Assembly (NCBI GenBank): GCA_028285085.1
Contig: JANQQI010000055.1
Coordinates: forward strand, 62,001 to 126,000
Length of the DNA: 64,000 bases
From: Saprospiraceae bacterium
GTDB taxonomy: Bacteria; Bacteroidota; Bacteroidia; Chitinophagales; Saprospiraceae
Reading direction: 5' to 3'
Positions 9,795-19,400 of the stretch are shown here, one piece after another. Position 1 is the first letter of the stretch. Each line of letters starts with the position of its first letter. Made by a program: the position numbers and the translations under genes. The notes beneath the pieces were generated by a model. It ran no database searches. It saw nothing but the letters and a program-made list of their open reading frames with translations, and had not been told where the DNA came from.

Positions 9795-9827
9795 TAGGAA
9801 GACTGGTTTAATCGACTGGTCTTCCTA
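9795..9827 (+). terminator. hairpin terminator after the surface protein gene
   Basis: A 9-bp perfect stem (TAGGAAGAC at 9795-9803 paired with 9819-9827) with a 15-base loop, between the surface protein stop codon and the sigma factor start. There is only a weak T-run afterwards. The right arm ends at the beginning of a possible -7 element (TAACTTTA, 9826-9833) for the sigma factor gene. Confidence 0.5.
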
Positions 9828-9838
9828 ACTTTAGCTTA

Positions 9839-10402
9839 ATGAAAGTAAACCACGACCTGATACAAGATTGCATCCGGGGTGATAGGCGGGCACAGTTCCA
9901 GCTCTATCGCGGTTGCTTTGATTGCTTAATGGCCGTGTGTATGCGTTATAAGAAAGACAAATCGGAAGCAGTATCTAGTTTGAACGTTGGCTTTCTAAAA
10001 ATACTAAACCATCTTGATCGTTATTCGACTAAGGTACCCTTTGAAGCATGGATCCGACGGATAATGATTAATACTTTGATTGATGAGTTTCGTAAGGATC
10101 GGAAAGTAAGGGAGTTGATAGAACACACAGACTTTTCTGGGCCTGAGCCAACTTATGATCAACTGGACTTCAATACGGCGGATCAAATATTTGACGCCGA
10201 ACAATTGGAATTATTGATTAAAAAACTCCCCCCCGTCAGTCAAAAGGTCTTTAACTTGTTTGCAATTGACGGATACAGTCATCAGGAAATTAGTGAAATG
10301 CTGGGGATGTCAGTCGGTACATCGAAATGGCATCTGTCATCCGCCAGAAAAAAATTACAGGAAATGATGCAGCGAATTGTCAATGAGTCAAAAATTATTT
10401 AA
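9839..10402 (+). CDS. RNA polymerase sigma factor, sigma-70 family (ECF type)
   Basis: A 187-residue two-domain sigma factor. Region 2 runs from about residue 5 to 80 (FQLYRGCFDCLMAVCMRY, FLKILNHLDRY, PFEAWIRRIMINTLIDEFRK). Region 4 lies at about 125-180 (LIKKLPPVSQKVFNLFAIDGY, SHQEISEMLGMSVGTSKWHL), the last part being the -35-binding helix-turn-helix. Regions 1 and 3 are missing, as in ECF factors. The ATG is preceded by TAACTTTA only five bases upstream, suggesting a very short or absent leader. Only two bases separate its stop from the next gene, a membrane protein with a cytosolic N-terminus that probably acts as its anti-sigma or sensor. Confidence 0.88.
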   Translation: MKVNHDLIQDCIRGDRRAQFQLYRGCFDCLMAVCMRYKKDKSEAVSSLNVGFLKILNHLDRYSTKVPFEAWIRRIMINTLIDEFRKDRKVRELIEHTDFSGPEPTYDQLDFNTADQIFDAEQLELLIKKLPPVSQKVFNLFAIDGYSHQEISEMLGMSVGTSKWHLSSARKKLQEMMQRIVNESKII

Positions 10403-10404
10403 CC

Positions 10405-11772
10405 ATGAGTAAGCTCGATAATTTCTTTCGGGATAAGCTGAACCAACGGGAGTTTGAGTTTGAAGATGCTTACTGGGAAGCAGCCGAAAAACTCATCGAC
10501 CAGGATCGTCGCCGCCGACGTTTCGGAGCCTGGTGGTTCTGGGGGGGTATGCTCGTGCTGCTGCTTGGAGGACTTTATTGGTGGTTGCCAAGTGGGACCA
10601 ATTCCGTTTCTGCTCCCGATTCATCATTATCGACCACTCTACCAAACGACCTTGAAAATACAGATGACAATTTGACCTTTAACCCCAACCAAAATAGTGA
10701 TGAAAGTAAATCAGCGACTGCTGCTGCAAATGACGCTCAACAACCAATAGAACCTTTACGTTCTACCTCGCTTACTTCTAACTCTGATGACGAGACCCTA
10801 CAATACCCAACTACGACTAAAGGCACTACAACAGCCAAAGGCCCTCCTCAAAACAGTGTTTCTGACCAGGATGATAATGTCGCTATAACCTCAACTGGTG
10901 AGGCAGGTGCACCTGTCATTGAAGATCAGGCGGAGGAACAAAAAGATGAGTTGCCACCCAATGCCTCGGGCGGTGCTGCTGATCAAAGCCCGATGAAACT
11001 CGCCCTCGACCGAATGGCGTTGCGTGAGGTCCCCATCCTTCCTTTGCTTTCAGAAGAACCAATGGAAGATTTAGTCCCCGAAGCGGAGGAGATCATCAAA
11101 TTAGTGGAAAATCGACCCAAATTACACTACGGCCTGCGGGCTTACAGCCATTTCTATCCGGCTCAAGTAAGACAACAATGGTGGCGCGGTGCTGCGTTTG
11201 GCCTGACGGCTTCCTATGATTTGAACAAAGACTGGGCTATTGGCGCTGACCTATTGTATACCTATCAAACGGGCACCTTCAATAAACTCAAAGAAAGTGA
11301 GCAAATCAATTACAGCTTCGGTGCTAGAGTAGAGCAATTTACTTTGACGCCAACGGCCTTGCACGGAATAGAGTTGCCCGTATATTTGATTCATAAAGTC
11401 CAGTCTCATCGCTTGCAGGCCGGATTTAATCTGGGCTATTTTATTGCTATGCGCGCTCACGTTGACGCTCGCAATTCCCTCTATCCCTGGGAGCGAGAGA
11501 CAGAAGATGAAATTCAGACCCGATTTAGTGCAACGCGACGTGAAGATACCATTTGGGCGGATCAGTTGGACCCCATTCGGCGCTTACAATTGGCCTTGCA
11601 ACTGGGTTACCAATATCGTATCCGTCCCTGGTTAGGGCTGGATTTTCGCGCTCAGTTGCAACTAACTAATTGGAAGACATCGACCGGTAATTCAGAATTA
11701 TTTTCCCCTCCACTGAGGCGAGAAAATCAACCGATTACTTTTCAACTGGGCTTAAGCTGGTACTTACGTTAA
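10405..11772 (+). CDS. candidate trans-envelope anti-sigma/beta-barrel protein
   Basis: A 455-residue protein with an unusual order of parts. Residues 1-40 are charged and presumably cytosolic (FFRDKLNQREFEFEDAYWEA then DRRRRRF). Residues 43-62 are one hydrophobic helix (WWFWGGMLVLLLGGLYWWL). Residues ~65-225 are a low-complexity Ser/Thr/Asp/Asn/Gln-rich linker, and residues ~230-455 read as amphipathic beta-strands of an outer-membrane beta-barrel of the PorT/OmpA-like type (AAFGLTASYDL, WAIGADLLYTYQTG, HRLQAGFNLGYF, LQLALQLGYQYRI), ending in LGLSWYLR. There is no cleavable signal peptide. Two bases after the sigma factor gene and 11 before a surface lipoprotein gene, it is best read as a partner of the sigma factor. 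The trans-envelope topology is inference. Confidence 0.6.
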   Translation: MSKLDNFFRDKLNQREFEFEDAYWEAAEKLIDQDRRRRRFGAWWFWGGMLVLLLGGLYWWLPSGTNSVSAPDSSLSTTLPNDLENTDDNLTFNPNQNSDESKSATAAANDAQQPIEPLRSTSLTSNSDDETLQYPTTTKGTTTAKGPPQNSVSDQDDNVAITSTGEAGAPVIEDQAEEQKDELPPNASGGAADQSPMKLALDRMALREVPILPLLSEEPMEDLVPEAEEIIKLVENRPKLHYGLRAYSHFYPAQVRQQWWRGAAFGLTASYDLNKDWAIGADLLYTYQTGTFNKLKESEQINYSFGARVEQFTLTPTALHGIELPVYLIHKVQSHRLQAGFNLGYFIAMRAHVDARNSLYPWERETEDEIQTRFSATRREDTIWADQLDPIRRLQLALQLGYQYRIRPWLGLDFRAQLQLTNWKTSTGNSELFSPPLRRENQPITFQLGLSWYLR

Positions 11773-11783
11773 AGAGAAAAAAA

Positions 11784-12938
11784 ATGAAGTACACACTTAT
11801 ATTTTTGGTTGCAATTATATTACTCCCGACCTGCCGTAAGGAGAGCTTGCCAGATCCCATAGAGGGTGATCCCGTTTTTATGGTGTCTGGCAGTGGGGTA
11901 GTGGATATTACGGCCGGGCAGCGTGATTTTTATCTCTTTACGGACTATCAACTGGATAGCAGTCAAGTCTACAATCTAATTGCCTCATTTGAAAAATTGT
12001 CGGATTGTGAAATCGAATGTGATGAAGCTTTTCGCATTGAGATTCGCAATTCTGAAGTTACGCCTCAAGGTGATGGATTTGATTTAGCGGATGCGATACG
12101 AATTGGGAACTATGACTATGTTGCTGCTGATAGTTCGGGACAGGCTACTTTGGAGTCATATAGTGTTGATTTTAGTACGCCAGTTACTAATGGACTAACT
12201 TACGAATGGGATTTTGGAGATAATAGCACGGGGAGTGGGACACAGGTGCAGCATACTTATAGCAGTGCGATTACCAATGCTGAAGTCTGTTTGACCATTA
12301 CCTTTCCTAATGCCTGCTTTTCTACGATTTGTCGAGATCTTAACTTTAGCGAACAATTGGGTGTCCTTAGTTGTAATGCTGATTTTGTTATTGACACAGC
12401 TGAATTAATTTTGGATAGTACTTTTTGGGAAGTTGATTTTCGAGCTTTACCAGATGGACCGGGACCTTTTACCTACAATTGGAATATGCTCGGGGCCTCA
12501 GATTCTCTTTTTACCGATGTTTTTGTTGATACTACTCTCACGGCGGACACTATATTTTTGGAAGTTCAGAATGGTAATGGTTGTACTAATAGTATCTTTA
12601 GAAATGTACTAACGGATCTTAGCGGCGTCACACTCTGTTCTGCGGATTGGTCCATTGATAATACCACATTAAATTTTAGCCAACAAAATTTACAGCTTGG
12701 AGAGGTAACGATAAGCTACACCAATAGTGCAGGAATCAATTTTCGTTCTGATCTTGGTCCTCAACCTGATAACTATAATTTTAGAATTTTGCGTGAAGAG
12801 GCTTATTTGCCCAATGAAAATGGAGAGTCAACACGTTTGTTGGAAGTCTCGTTCAATGTGATCTTGTATAGTGTTAATGGCGAAATGTTAGAGTTGGAGG
12901 AAGCTCAGGGAGTGATTGCAGTAGCCTATCCCGGATAG
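11784..12938 (+). CDS. PKD-domain lipoprotein in the sigma factor operon
   Basis: A 384-residue predicted lipoprotein. The hydrophobic N-terminus ends in a lipobox-like LLPTC (Cys 17). A PKD domain is visible in YEWDFGDNSTGSG followed by QHTYSSA, and a second PKD-like segment lies around FTYNWNMLGASDSLFTDV. Paired Cys (CEIECDEAF, CFSTICRD) suggest disulphides. It begins 11 bases after the barrel protein and is probably translated from the same transcript as the sigma factor. A surface- or periplasm-exposed ligand-binding or docking role is likely but the ligand is unknown. Confidence 0.65.
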   Translation: MKYTLIFLVAIILLPTCRKESLPDPIEGDPVFMVSGSGVVDITAGQRDFYLFTDYQLDSSQVYNLIASFEKLSDCEIECDEAFRIEIRNSEVTPQGDGFDLADAIRIGNYDYVAADSSGQATLESYSVDFSTPVTNGLTYEWDFGDNSTGSGTQVQHTYSSAITNAEVCLTITFPNACFSTICRDLNFSEQLGVLSCNADFVIDTAELILDSTFWEVDFRALPDGPGPFTYNWNMLGASDSLFTDVFVDTTLTADTIFLEVQNGNGCTNSIFRNVLTDLSGVTLCSADWSIDNTTLNFSQQNLQLGEVTISYTNSAGINFRSDLGPQPDNYNFRILREEAYLPNENGESTRLLEVSFNVILYSVNGEMLELEEAQGVIAVAYPG

Positions 12939-12969
12939 ATCAATTTACATTTTGAATTGTTGTGTTAAT

Positions 12970-13827
12970 ATGGCGCAACCTACGATTACTTATCAGGGAT
13001 ATTCTATCCAATGTTATATAGAAGGAGAGGGTGAAGCCATTGTATTTTTGCATGGCTGGCCGACCAATGCTACGCTTTGGCAATCCCAAGTCGAGGCGCT
13101 CAAATCGAGCTACAAAGTCATCACCTTCGATTGGTTGGGCTTTGGTGCTTCGGATCAACCGGAGGATGGTCATCATACCTTCATCCAAATGAAGGAGATA
13201 TTAACCCACATCTTATCAAGTTTGTTACCAGCCGATGAAAAAGTGACCATTGTTGCTCACGATATTGGTGGTCCTCCCGGACTACTCTGGGCGAGTGAAA
13301 ATACCCATCGTATCAATCGCCTAATTCTTCTCAATACTGTTATTTATCCTTTTAAAACATCAACGGAGGTATTTAGTGATGTGATATTAAAAATTCCCTT
13401 CTTAAAAGATTGGTTTGTTAGTCCTGTAGGTCTGCAACTGGTAATGAAAAGTATGACTAAACGACGCGGGGGAGCCATTACCGAGCGGATGACCAAGATC
13501 TTGCGAATCTGGAGAAACGCTAAAACTACGGTCAAGCGAAAAACACTTATTGATCCCCTGCACGAAGGTCGAAAAAAAGGCATGTATAGACTAAATGAAA
13601 AGTTCAAAGAACTTACCATTGAAAAGTATCTGGTGATCGCAAAACATGACGCATTATGCTATGCACATATCCAAAAACTCAGTGTAGAAAATCCTGAGGT
13701 GCCAACTTTACGGCTGAATGATTGTGGGCATTTTATCGCTATCGAAGCCCCCGAATTGTTGACAGATTTACTCCTTGGCATTCTAAAAGGTGAATTTAGG
13801 TATTCAGAGCAGATATTTGATCGCTAA
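12970..13827 (+). CDS. alpha/beta hydrolase, haloalkane dehalogenase/epoxide hydrolase-like
   Basis: A cytosolic alpha/beta-hydrolase of 285 residues, counted from the ATG at 12970; the frame extends to a TTG at 12952, which is less likely. The oxyanion motif is HGWPTNATLW. The nucleophile elbow reads VAHDIGGPPG, with Asp in place of the Ser of esterases, as in haloalkane dehalogenases and epoxide hydrolases. The C-terminal catalytic His is in DCGHFIAIEAPE. The cap region (residues ~135-220) is rich in Lys and Arg. It lies about 30 bases after the PKD lipoprotein and may be the last gene of that operon. The substrate is not evident. Confidence 0.8.
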   Translation: MAQPTITYQGYSIQCYIEGEGEAIVFLHGWPTNATLWQSQVEALKSSYKVITFDWLGFGASDQPEDGHHTFIQMKEILTHILSSLLPADEKVTIVAHDIGGPPGLLWASENTHRINRLILLNTVIYPFKTSTEVFSDVILKIPFLKDWFVSPVGLQLVMKSMTKRRGGAITERMTKILRIWRNAKTTVKRKTLIDPLHEGRKKGMYRLNEKFKELTIEKYLVIAKHDALCYAHIQKLSVENPEVPTLRLNDCGHFIAIEAPELLTDLLLGILKGEFRYSEQIFDR

Positions 13828-13878
13828 CTTTTACGTTATTATTAACAAAAGCTAGAATCAAGCATTAGAATCTTTTAT

Positions 13879-13886
13879 TATATTTG
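13879..13886 (+). promoter_or_regulatory. putative -7 box for the 295-residue lipoprotein gene
   Basis: TATATTTG, a perfect TAnnTTTG match, 21 bases before the ATG at 13908. No TTG is present at the expected upstream distance, so the call rests on the -7 element alone. Confidence 0.35.
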
Positions 13887-13907
13887 AATTGACTAATCCC
13901 CGTTTTA

Positions 13908-14795
13908 ATGAGGCTGCTGTTATTGATACCCTTTATTGTGTTAAGTAGTTTACTAGCGTGTCATGTCGAAGATAATTCCGGTGAGACGCCCCAAAAACTA
14001 CCATTTGATGATCTAGATGGTTTCCTGAAACGCAATGTCTCCGATCCAACCGAATATTCCCTCACCGCCAACACGGCGCAACTGATTGAGTCGCCCAATG
14101 GTAGTAAAGTTGATATCTCGGAAATGGCTTTTAATGAAGACTTTAGCCTCCGTATACAAGAGCTTAACTTTAATAGTCAACTGATCTTCGCCGGGCAATC
14201 CAGCCTTGATACGGACGAAAATTTGCTTGACCTTCGAGCTGGACTTTTTGTGGAATACCTGGACGTAGATGGCAACCCGCTCAGTCCTGATGATCCCGCC
14301 GAATTTACCTTGCCCTTATCTGATTTGCCAAATAATCCGGGGGATTTTGGATTTTATAAAAGCCAAAATGGCAATTGGATAACAGAGTCTAGCGTAGCCA
14401 CTGCGGTTAATAATAGTGCCTCAACTGTAGCCTTTTCCACCTCGCGTAAACAATGGTTGATTACCGCTGAGCCAGCAACGGTCAATACCACTTTTCAGAT
14501 TACAGCCGAAGGGTTTGGATACGAAGGGAATTTAGATGAAGTTTTGGCTTACATCGTTGAGCCGGGCCGTTTGCGCGTCTTACCAATGACCGTAGATCAA
14601 GAGCAGATAACGGCTGAATTAGATGGGATTCCTGCGAATCAAACCTATCGAGTGGTTATGTTTGCCATGCGACCTGCGGAACTCTTTTTTGGTGAAACCG
14701 AAGTCTTTCTCGATGAAGATGCTGAAGTGGATGTCCAACTTCGGATTTACCCTGAGGACGAAGTTGTGCAATTGCTTAAAGATTTGGACGAGTAA
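13908..14795 (+). CDS. predicted lipoprotein of unknown function
   Basis: A 295-residue protein with a short N-terminal hydrophobic stretch ending in a good lipobox (LSSLLAC, Cys 18), so probably membrane-anchored in the periplasm or at the surface. The body is beta-rich and contains repeated Leu/Asp-rich segments (FDDLDGFLKR, LFVEYLDVDGNPLSPDDPAEFTLPL); the pattern resembles carbohydrate-binding or T9SS-associated beta domains but I do not recognise the family. It is followed after two bases by the DNA-alkylation-repeat gene, so the two are probably co-transcribed, though no functional link is obvious. Confidence 0.65.
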   Translation: MRLLLLIPFIVLSSLLACHVEDNSGETPQKLPFDDLDGFLKRNVSDPTEYSLTANTAQLIESPNGSKVDISEMAFNEDFSLRIQELNFNSQLIFAGQSSLDTDENLLDLRAGLFVEYLDVDGNPLSPDDPAEFTLPLSDLPNNPGDFGFYKSQNGNWITESSVATAVNNSASTVAFSTSRKQWLITAEPATVNTTFQITAEGFGYEGNLDEVLAYIVEPGRLRVLPMTVDQEQITAELDGIPANQTYRVVMFAMRPAELFFGETEVFLDEDAEVDVQLRIYPEDEVVQLLKDLDE

Positions 14796-14797
14796 AA

Positions 14798-15478
14798 ATG
14801 AACGCTAAGACCTACGCGACTACCATTATTGAAGCCTTTGCGGCCCAGGCCGATCCCGCTCAAGCGGAGCCTATGGCGCAGTACATGCGCAACAAATTCC
14901 CATTCTTTGGTATCAAAAGTCCGGCGCGCCGGGCCTTGCAAGCAAACTTGTGGCGGCAGCTCGGCAAACCTTCAATAGACCTGCTGCCCGAAATTGTAGC
15001 TCAACTTTACGCCGCCCCACAGCGCGAGCTGCAATACGCGGCCCTCGATCTTCTACAGAAAATGCGCTCCAAAATGACGCCTGCTTATATTCCTGTATTG
15101 GAGGATTTGGTGAAACAAAAATCATGGTGGGATACTGTGGATATGATTGCTTCAAATGGCTTGGGGTACTTATTACAAAAATTCCCGGAGTTCAAGATGC
15201 CGCGATCTACCGCTTGGATTGAATCGAATAATATCTGGTGGCAACGCACGGCAATTATTTTTCAGCTGCGCTATGGCCAGCAGACCGACTGGGAACTCCT
15301 GCAAGCTCATATCCTGTACCGGATCGAGAGCGAAGAGTTCTTTATTCAAAAAGCTGCCGGTTGGGCTTTACGTCAATATGCAAAATACAATCCTACGGCC
15401 GTATTAGAATTCGTTGAGACTTATGCTGAGCAAATTTCACCCTTAACACGGCGTGAAGCATTAAAACATCTGAACTAA
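14798..15478 (+). CDS. DNA alkylation repair protein (AlkD-like HEAT-repeat glycosylase)
   Basis: A 226-residue all-helical protein of the AlkC/AlkD group, which removes N3- and N7-alkylpurines using HEAT-like repeats that bind the DNA backbone. Family landmarks are MRNKFPFFGIKSPARR near the N-terminus, SWWDTVDMIASN, whose Asp matches the catalytic position of AlkD, and IWWQRTAIIFQLRY and FIQKAAGWALRQYAKYNP in the last repeats. The length fits AlkD (about 230 residues). Its stop overlaps the stop of the convergent SDR gene by four bases. Confidence 0.85.
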   Translation: MNAKTYATTIIEAFAAQADPAQAEPMAQYMRNKFPFFGIKSPARRALQANLWRQLGKPSIDLLPEIVAQLYAAPQRELQYAALDLLQKMRSKMTPAYIPVLEDLVKQKSWWDTVDMIASNGLGYLLQKFPEFKMPRSTAWIESNNIWWQRTAIIFQLRYGQQTDWELLQAHILYRIESEEFFIQKAAGWALRQYAKYNPTAVLEFVETYAEQISPLTRREALKHLN

Positions 15479-16233
15479 GATCGCAGATAGGACGCACCGT
15501 TAATATCCAAAATAGCGCCCGTCATATAATCGGTTCCTTCTGTAGCCATGAATAAAACCGCATTGGCAATCTCCTCCGGTCGTGCGACCCGTTGTAGCGG
15601 ACTTTGTGCCTTGATCGCTTCACCTTCGGGGCCTTCCAAAATGCTGCGTGCCATATCCGTAGCCACAAAACCCGGTGCCACGACTCCCACAAAAATATTG
15701 TACTTCCCTAATGCTTGAGCCAAGGACTGACTCATAGCATTCAAGCCAGCCTTTGCGGCGCCGTAAGCAGGGTGATTGGGTTCTCCCCGGAAGGCGCCGC
15801 GCGAAGAAATATTAATGATCCGGCCACCTTTTTGCATGATCATGTATTGCGCTGCACAGTAGCATACATTAGCGGGACCTTGTAGATTGACCTGCAAACT
15901 TTTTTCCCAGCTTTGCTGCCATTCGGCGTAGCTCACTTTATCAATTGGGTGGCCTTCGTAGATGCCAGCATTATTAATTACGACATCCAGGCGACCAAAT
16001 CGTTTAGCAACAGTATTGATAAGACGACGAATGGCTTCTGGGTTTTCCATCGGGCATTGAATCGCAAAGTGATCTTCACCCGGTAGTTCATTGATTAGAT
16101 CCTCTGCAGCTTTTGCGGCTTGCAGATAAGTGACCGCTACACGTCCGCCGCGCTCGGCAAACGCCCGGGCTACGGCAGCTCCAATGCCTCTTGACCCACC
16201 CGTAACCAAGATATTTTTCCCCTTAAATTCCAT
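15475..16233 (-). CDS. short-chain dehydrogenase/reductase (FabG-like)
   Basis: A 252-residue classical SDR. The cofactor motif is TGGSRGIGAAVARAF. NNAG is present at VVINNAGIYEG, the catalytic Ser is in IINISSRGAF, and the YxxxK pair is YGAAKAG. The C-terminal PEEIANAVLFMATEGTDYMTGAILDINGA is the usual dimer-interface segment. It would reduce or oxidise a keto/hydroxy group with NAD(P)H; the motifs resemble 3-oxoacyl-ACP reductases but no fatty acid genes are adjacent. It is transcribed alone, divergent from the WG-repeat gene. Confidence 0.85.
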   Translation of the reverse strand: MEFKGKNILVTGGSRGIGAAVARAFAERGGRVAVTYLQAAKAAEDLINELPGEDHFAIQCPMENPEAIRRLINTVAKRFGRLDVVINNAGIYEGHPIDKVSYAEWQQSWEKSLQVNLQGPANVCYCAAQYMIMQKGGRIINISSRGAFRGEPNHPAYGAAKAGLNAMSQSLAQALGKYNIFVGVVAPGFVATDMARSILEGPEGEAIKAQSPLQRVARPEEIANAVLFMATEGTDYMTGAILDINGASYLRS

Positions 16234-16432
16234 TGCTTTTTGTTACCAATTTCCTGAATTCCTGTGAATAAGCCACGGATAATTGTAACTTTTTCGCCAC
16301 TACGTCATTATATATGCAGACTCGCCTCGCGTTGTTCTATAGCAACGTTATCCCCCACGCATATACCAATTTTTGCGAGGATATACTTAACTTAGATTTT
16401 CCAGCGTTCCAAAATTGCTCAGACGCCACTTT

Positions 16433-19400
16433 ATGAAAGTTACATTTGTTTCATTCTGCTTGCTGTTATTTTGGTTGCCGCTCTCATCGCAAAATCTATT
16501 TCCCGTCAAGGTTGAAAACCGATGGGGATTAATGAATGCTGATGGTGAACTGGTACTCGAACCCAACTACGAAGCAATCGGAGAATTCAAGCGGTTCGGC
16601 TACGCAGTGATGCAGCGCGAGGGCCAGGTTGGACTGCTCGGTCCTACCGGCGAAGAAATCGTTGAACCAGCCTACGATGATCTCAAAGTCCTAGACTCCA
16701 CCTTATTTGCGGTAATGAAATTCTCCAGTTGGCGGGTGATCAATTTGCGGGGAGAATTGGTCTTGGAAGAGGGCTACGAACAAGTACGCGTGCTCCCGGG
16801 GGGCTTCATGGCTTTTACCCGTGCGGGCAAATGGGGAATCGTGAATTATTCCGGTCAACTTATCGCTCAGCCCGCTTACGACGGGGTTCAACCGCTCAAT
16901 GATCAATATTTCGTGACCAAAAATAATAGTCAGAAAGGGCTGTTGACCAACGAAGGAACGGAAATCCTACCGACCTGTGCCGAAGAAATTCGTATTTATA
17001 ACGATAGTTTGTTTCTCTATAAGCTGCCTGCCGGATGGGGAGGTGTTGATCAAAATGGGGACATCGTCATTGAACCAAACTTTGAAACCTTTAAAAGAGT
17101 AACGGATCATTTTGTAGAGTTAAAAAGAAAAGGCAGCCGTTATTTGTATTCCTTGCCGGCTCACCGAATTATTAGCCGAGGTGAATTCGATGGATTTTAT
17201 CCCTTTTCGGCGGACTACATCCTGTGCAAAAAATCTCGTAGACTGGGGTTGCTTTCTGCTTCGGGAGATCGTTGGCTAACGACGCGTTACGACGAGATTC
17301 AAGCCTTCACCAATGATCAGTTTCGAGTCAAGGTCAACGATATCTGGGGTGTAGTCGGGCAGCACGATACTTTGGTCGTTCCTTTTGAATACAGTTACAT
17401 TGCCCCTTTAAAAGGTCAGAATTGTTTGGTGAAACGTGGACCGCTCTTTGGCCTGTTGAACCGAGGGGGGGACGAGGTAGTCGCTGCTGAATTTGATCGA
17501 ATTGAATTGAAAGAGCGCCAAGCTCACGCTTACAAAGGCGAAGCATTGAGTTTGTTTTACCTAGATGAGGAAGGCAACCTTCAAGACGAAAGCAATTTCA
17601 AAAAACATTTTACCATCTCGATCGGTAAAAAACGGCGCTTCCAAAATCGACGCTTTCAAGGATTGGTCAATTCTAATGCCTATACACTGGCGAATTTCGA
17701 ATGGTTTTATTCTTCTCGTGAAGATAAATGGGGCTTGCGTCGACTGGATGATGGTAGCGAGCAGATCAAGCCGACTTTTGACTGGATACAGGTAGAAGCG
17801 GATTTGGGCTTTACGATTGTAGGGATTGAGCAATTTGGGTACTACAGTTTCGAGCGAACGACCTACCGTTTTGAAATGAGTTATGGGATTGTAAATAATG
17901 AAGTCGGTTTGTTGGTGACGGGATTGGAACTTTGGGACATTCGTTTGTCTGATTTTAGAAATGGCTATCCTGCGGCTCGGGTGGTTTTCTCCAATGGCCG
18001 CCACGGTTTGATGAGCCTTGATCCCGTTGGTTTGATATTGCGAAAAGATTATGCCTACATCGGAGAGTTCCACAACGGTTTGGCCCGGATGAGTGCCAAA
18101 GGTCGCTTGTCCGGAAGTTTCAAAAAAGGCACTCGTGGTTTGGAAGGGCTCCAATTTTACCTCGCCGGATTCCTTTCTAATAACTATATGGTGGATTATA
18201 CGATCTACGATCAGGAATTTGAAGTGGCGGCACAGGTCGTTTGTGAAGACTGCGAATGGGGGTATCTCGATACGCTGGGGAATATCACGGTGGCACCGGA
18301 GTTTAGCTTCGCCCGTAATTTCGTGAATGAGGTTGGAATAGTAGAATTTAAAGAAAAATGGGGGGCGGTAGATCAGGAAGGCCGAATTTTAATTCCATTT
18401 AAGTATGATGGGGTTCATTTTTTAGAAAATACGGACAATCAGATTATCCGTGTGTATAATAATCAGCAGAAATATGGCTTGATCGATACACTTGGTCAGG
18501 TAACGGTGAATCTGAACTACGATAAAATTGGTGCCTTCAATGAGGATCGGCTGGCGGTATACCGAAATGGGCTTTGGGGGTTTGTCGATGGGCGAGGCAA
18601 TGAGGTAATTCCTTGTCGATTTAAGCGCGTGAAGAATTTTAATAATGGAATGGCGGTCGTCAAATTGGGCAATAAATGGGGAGCCATTGATCCGATGGGC
18701 GAAATCGTGATTGACTTTCAGTATACCCGCTTAGGAAATTTCAGTGAAGGCTTGGCTTGGGCTTATACTTCGAAAGGCGGTTGCTACATCAATACTGAAA
18801 ACGAGGTGATCATTCCTGCCCGTTTTGATAAAACAAACGATTTTGAAGGGCCTGTAGCGCGAGTTATGGTAAATGGTCGTTATGGCCTCATCAATAGAGT
18901 GGGGGACTATATTCTCAGACCCCGCTATACCAACATTAGTGAATTTGACGAATACGGATTGGCGGTAGTGCAATTCGGTCGCTCCCGTGTTCGCTATGGC
19001 TTGATTGACCGGGCCGGAAATCTCAGAACCCGCAAATCGTTTCGTAAGATTGCGCCCTTTAGCGAGGGGCTGGCCGCCGTGAAATATAAGGATAGCTATG
19101 GCTTCATTAATCTTGAAGGGCGACTGGTGATCTCGGCCCGTTACTCCAAAGTGGCAGACTTCAAGGAAGGCCGCGCAGCGGTACAACGCGAAGGCGTCTG
19201 TGGATATATTGATGCTAAAGGTAACGAAGTGATTGGGCTGGAATACTCAAAATGTCTGGATTTCGAGGATGGTAAGGCGGTCGTCTATCACGGTTACAAG
19301 CGTGGTGGTTTAATCGATCGGGAAGGCAATTATATTATCGAGCCGAGCATTAATCGCTTATTCCGATTCAGTGATGGCCGCGGTTTGGTGCGGGATAGTG

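Noticed and set aside
17561-18154. 197-codon minus-strand frame inside the WG-repeat gene
   Set aside because: The plus-strand WG pattern continues through the region without interruption; the minus frame is an antisense shadow.
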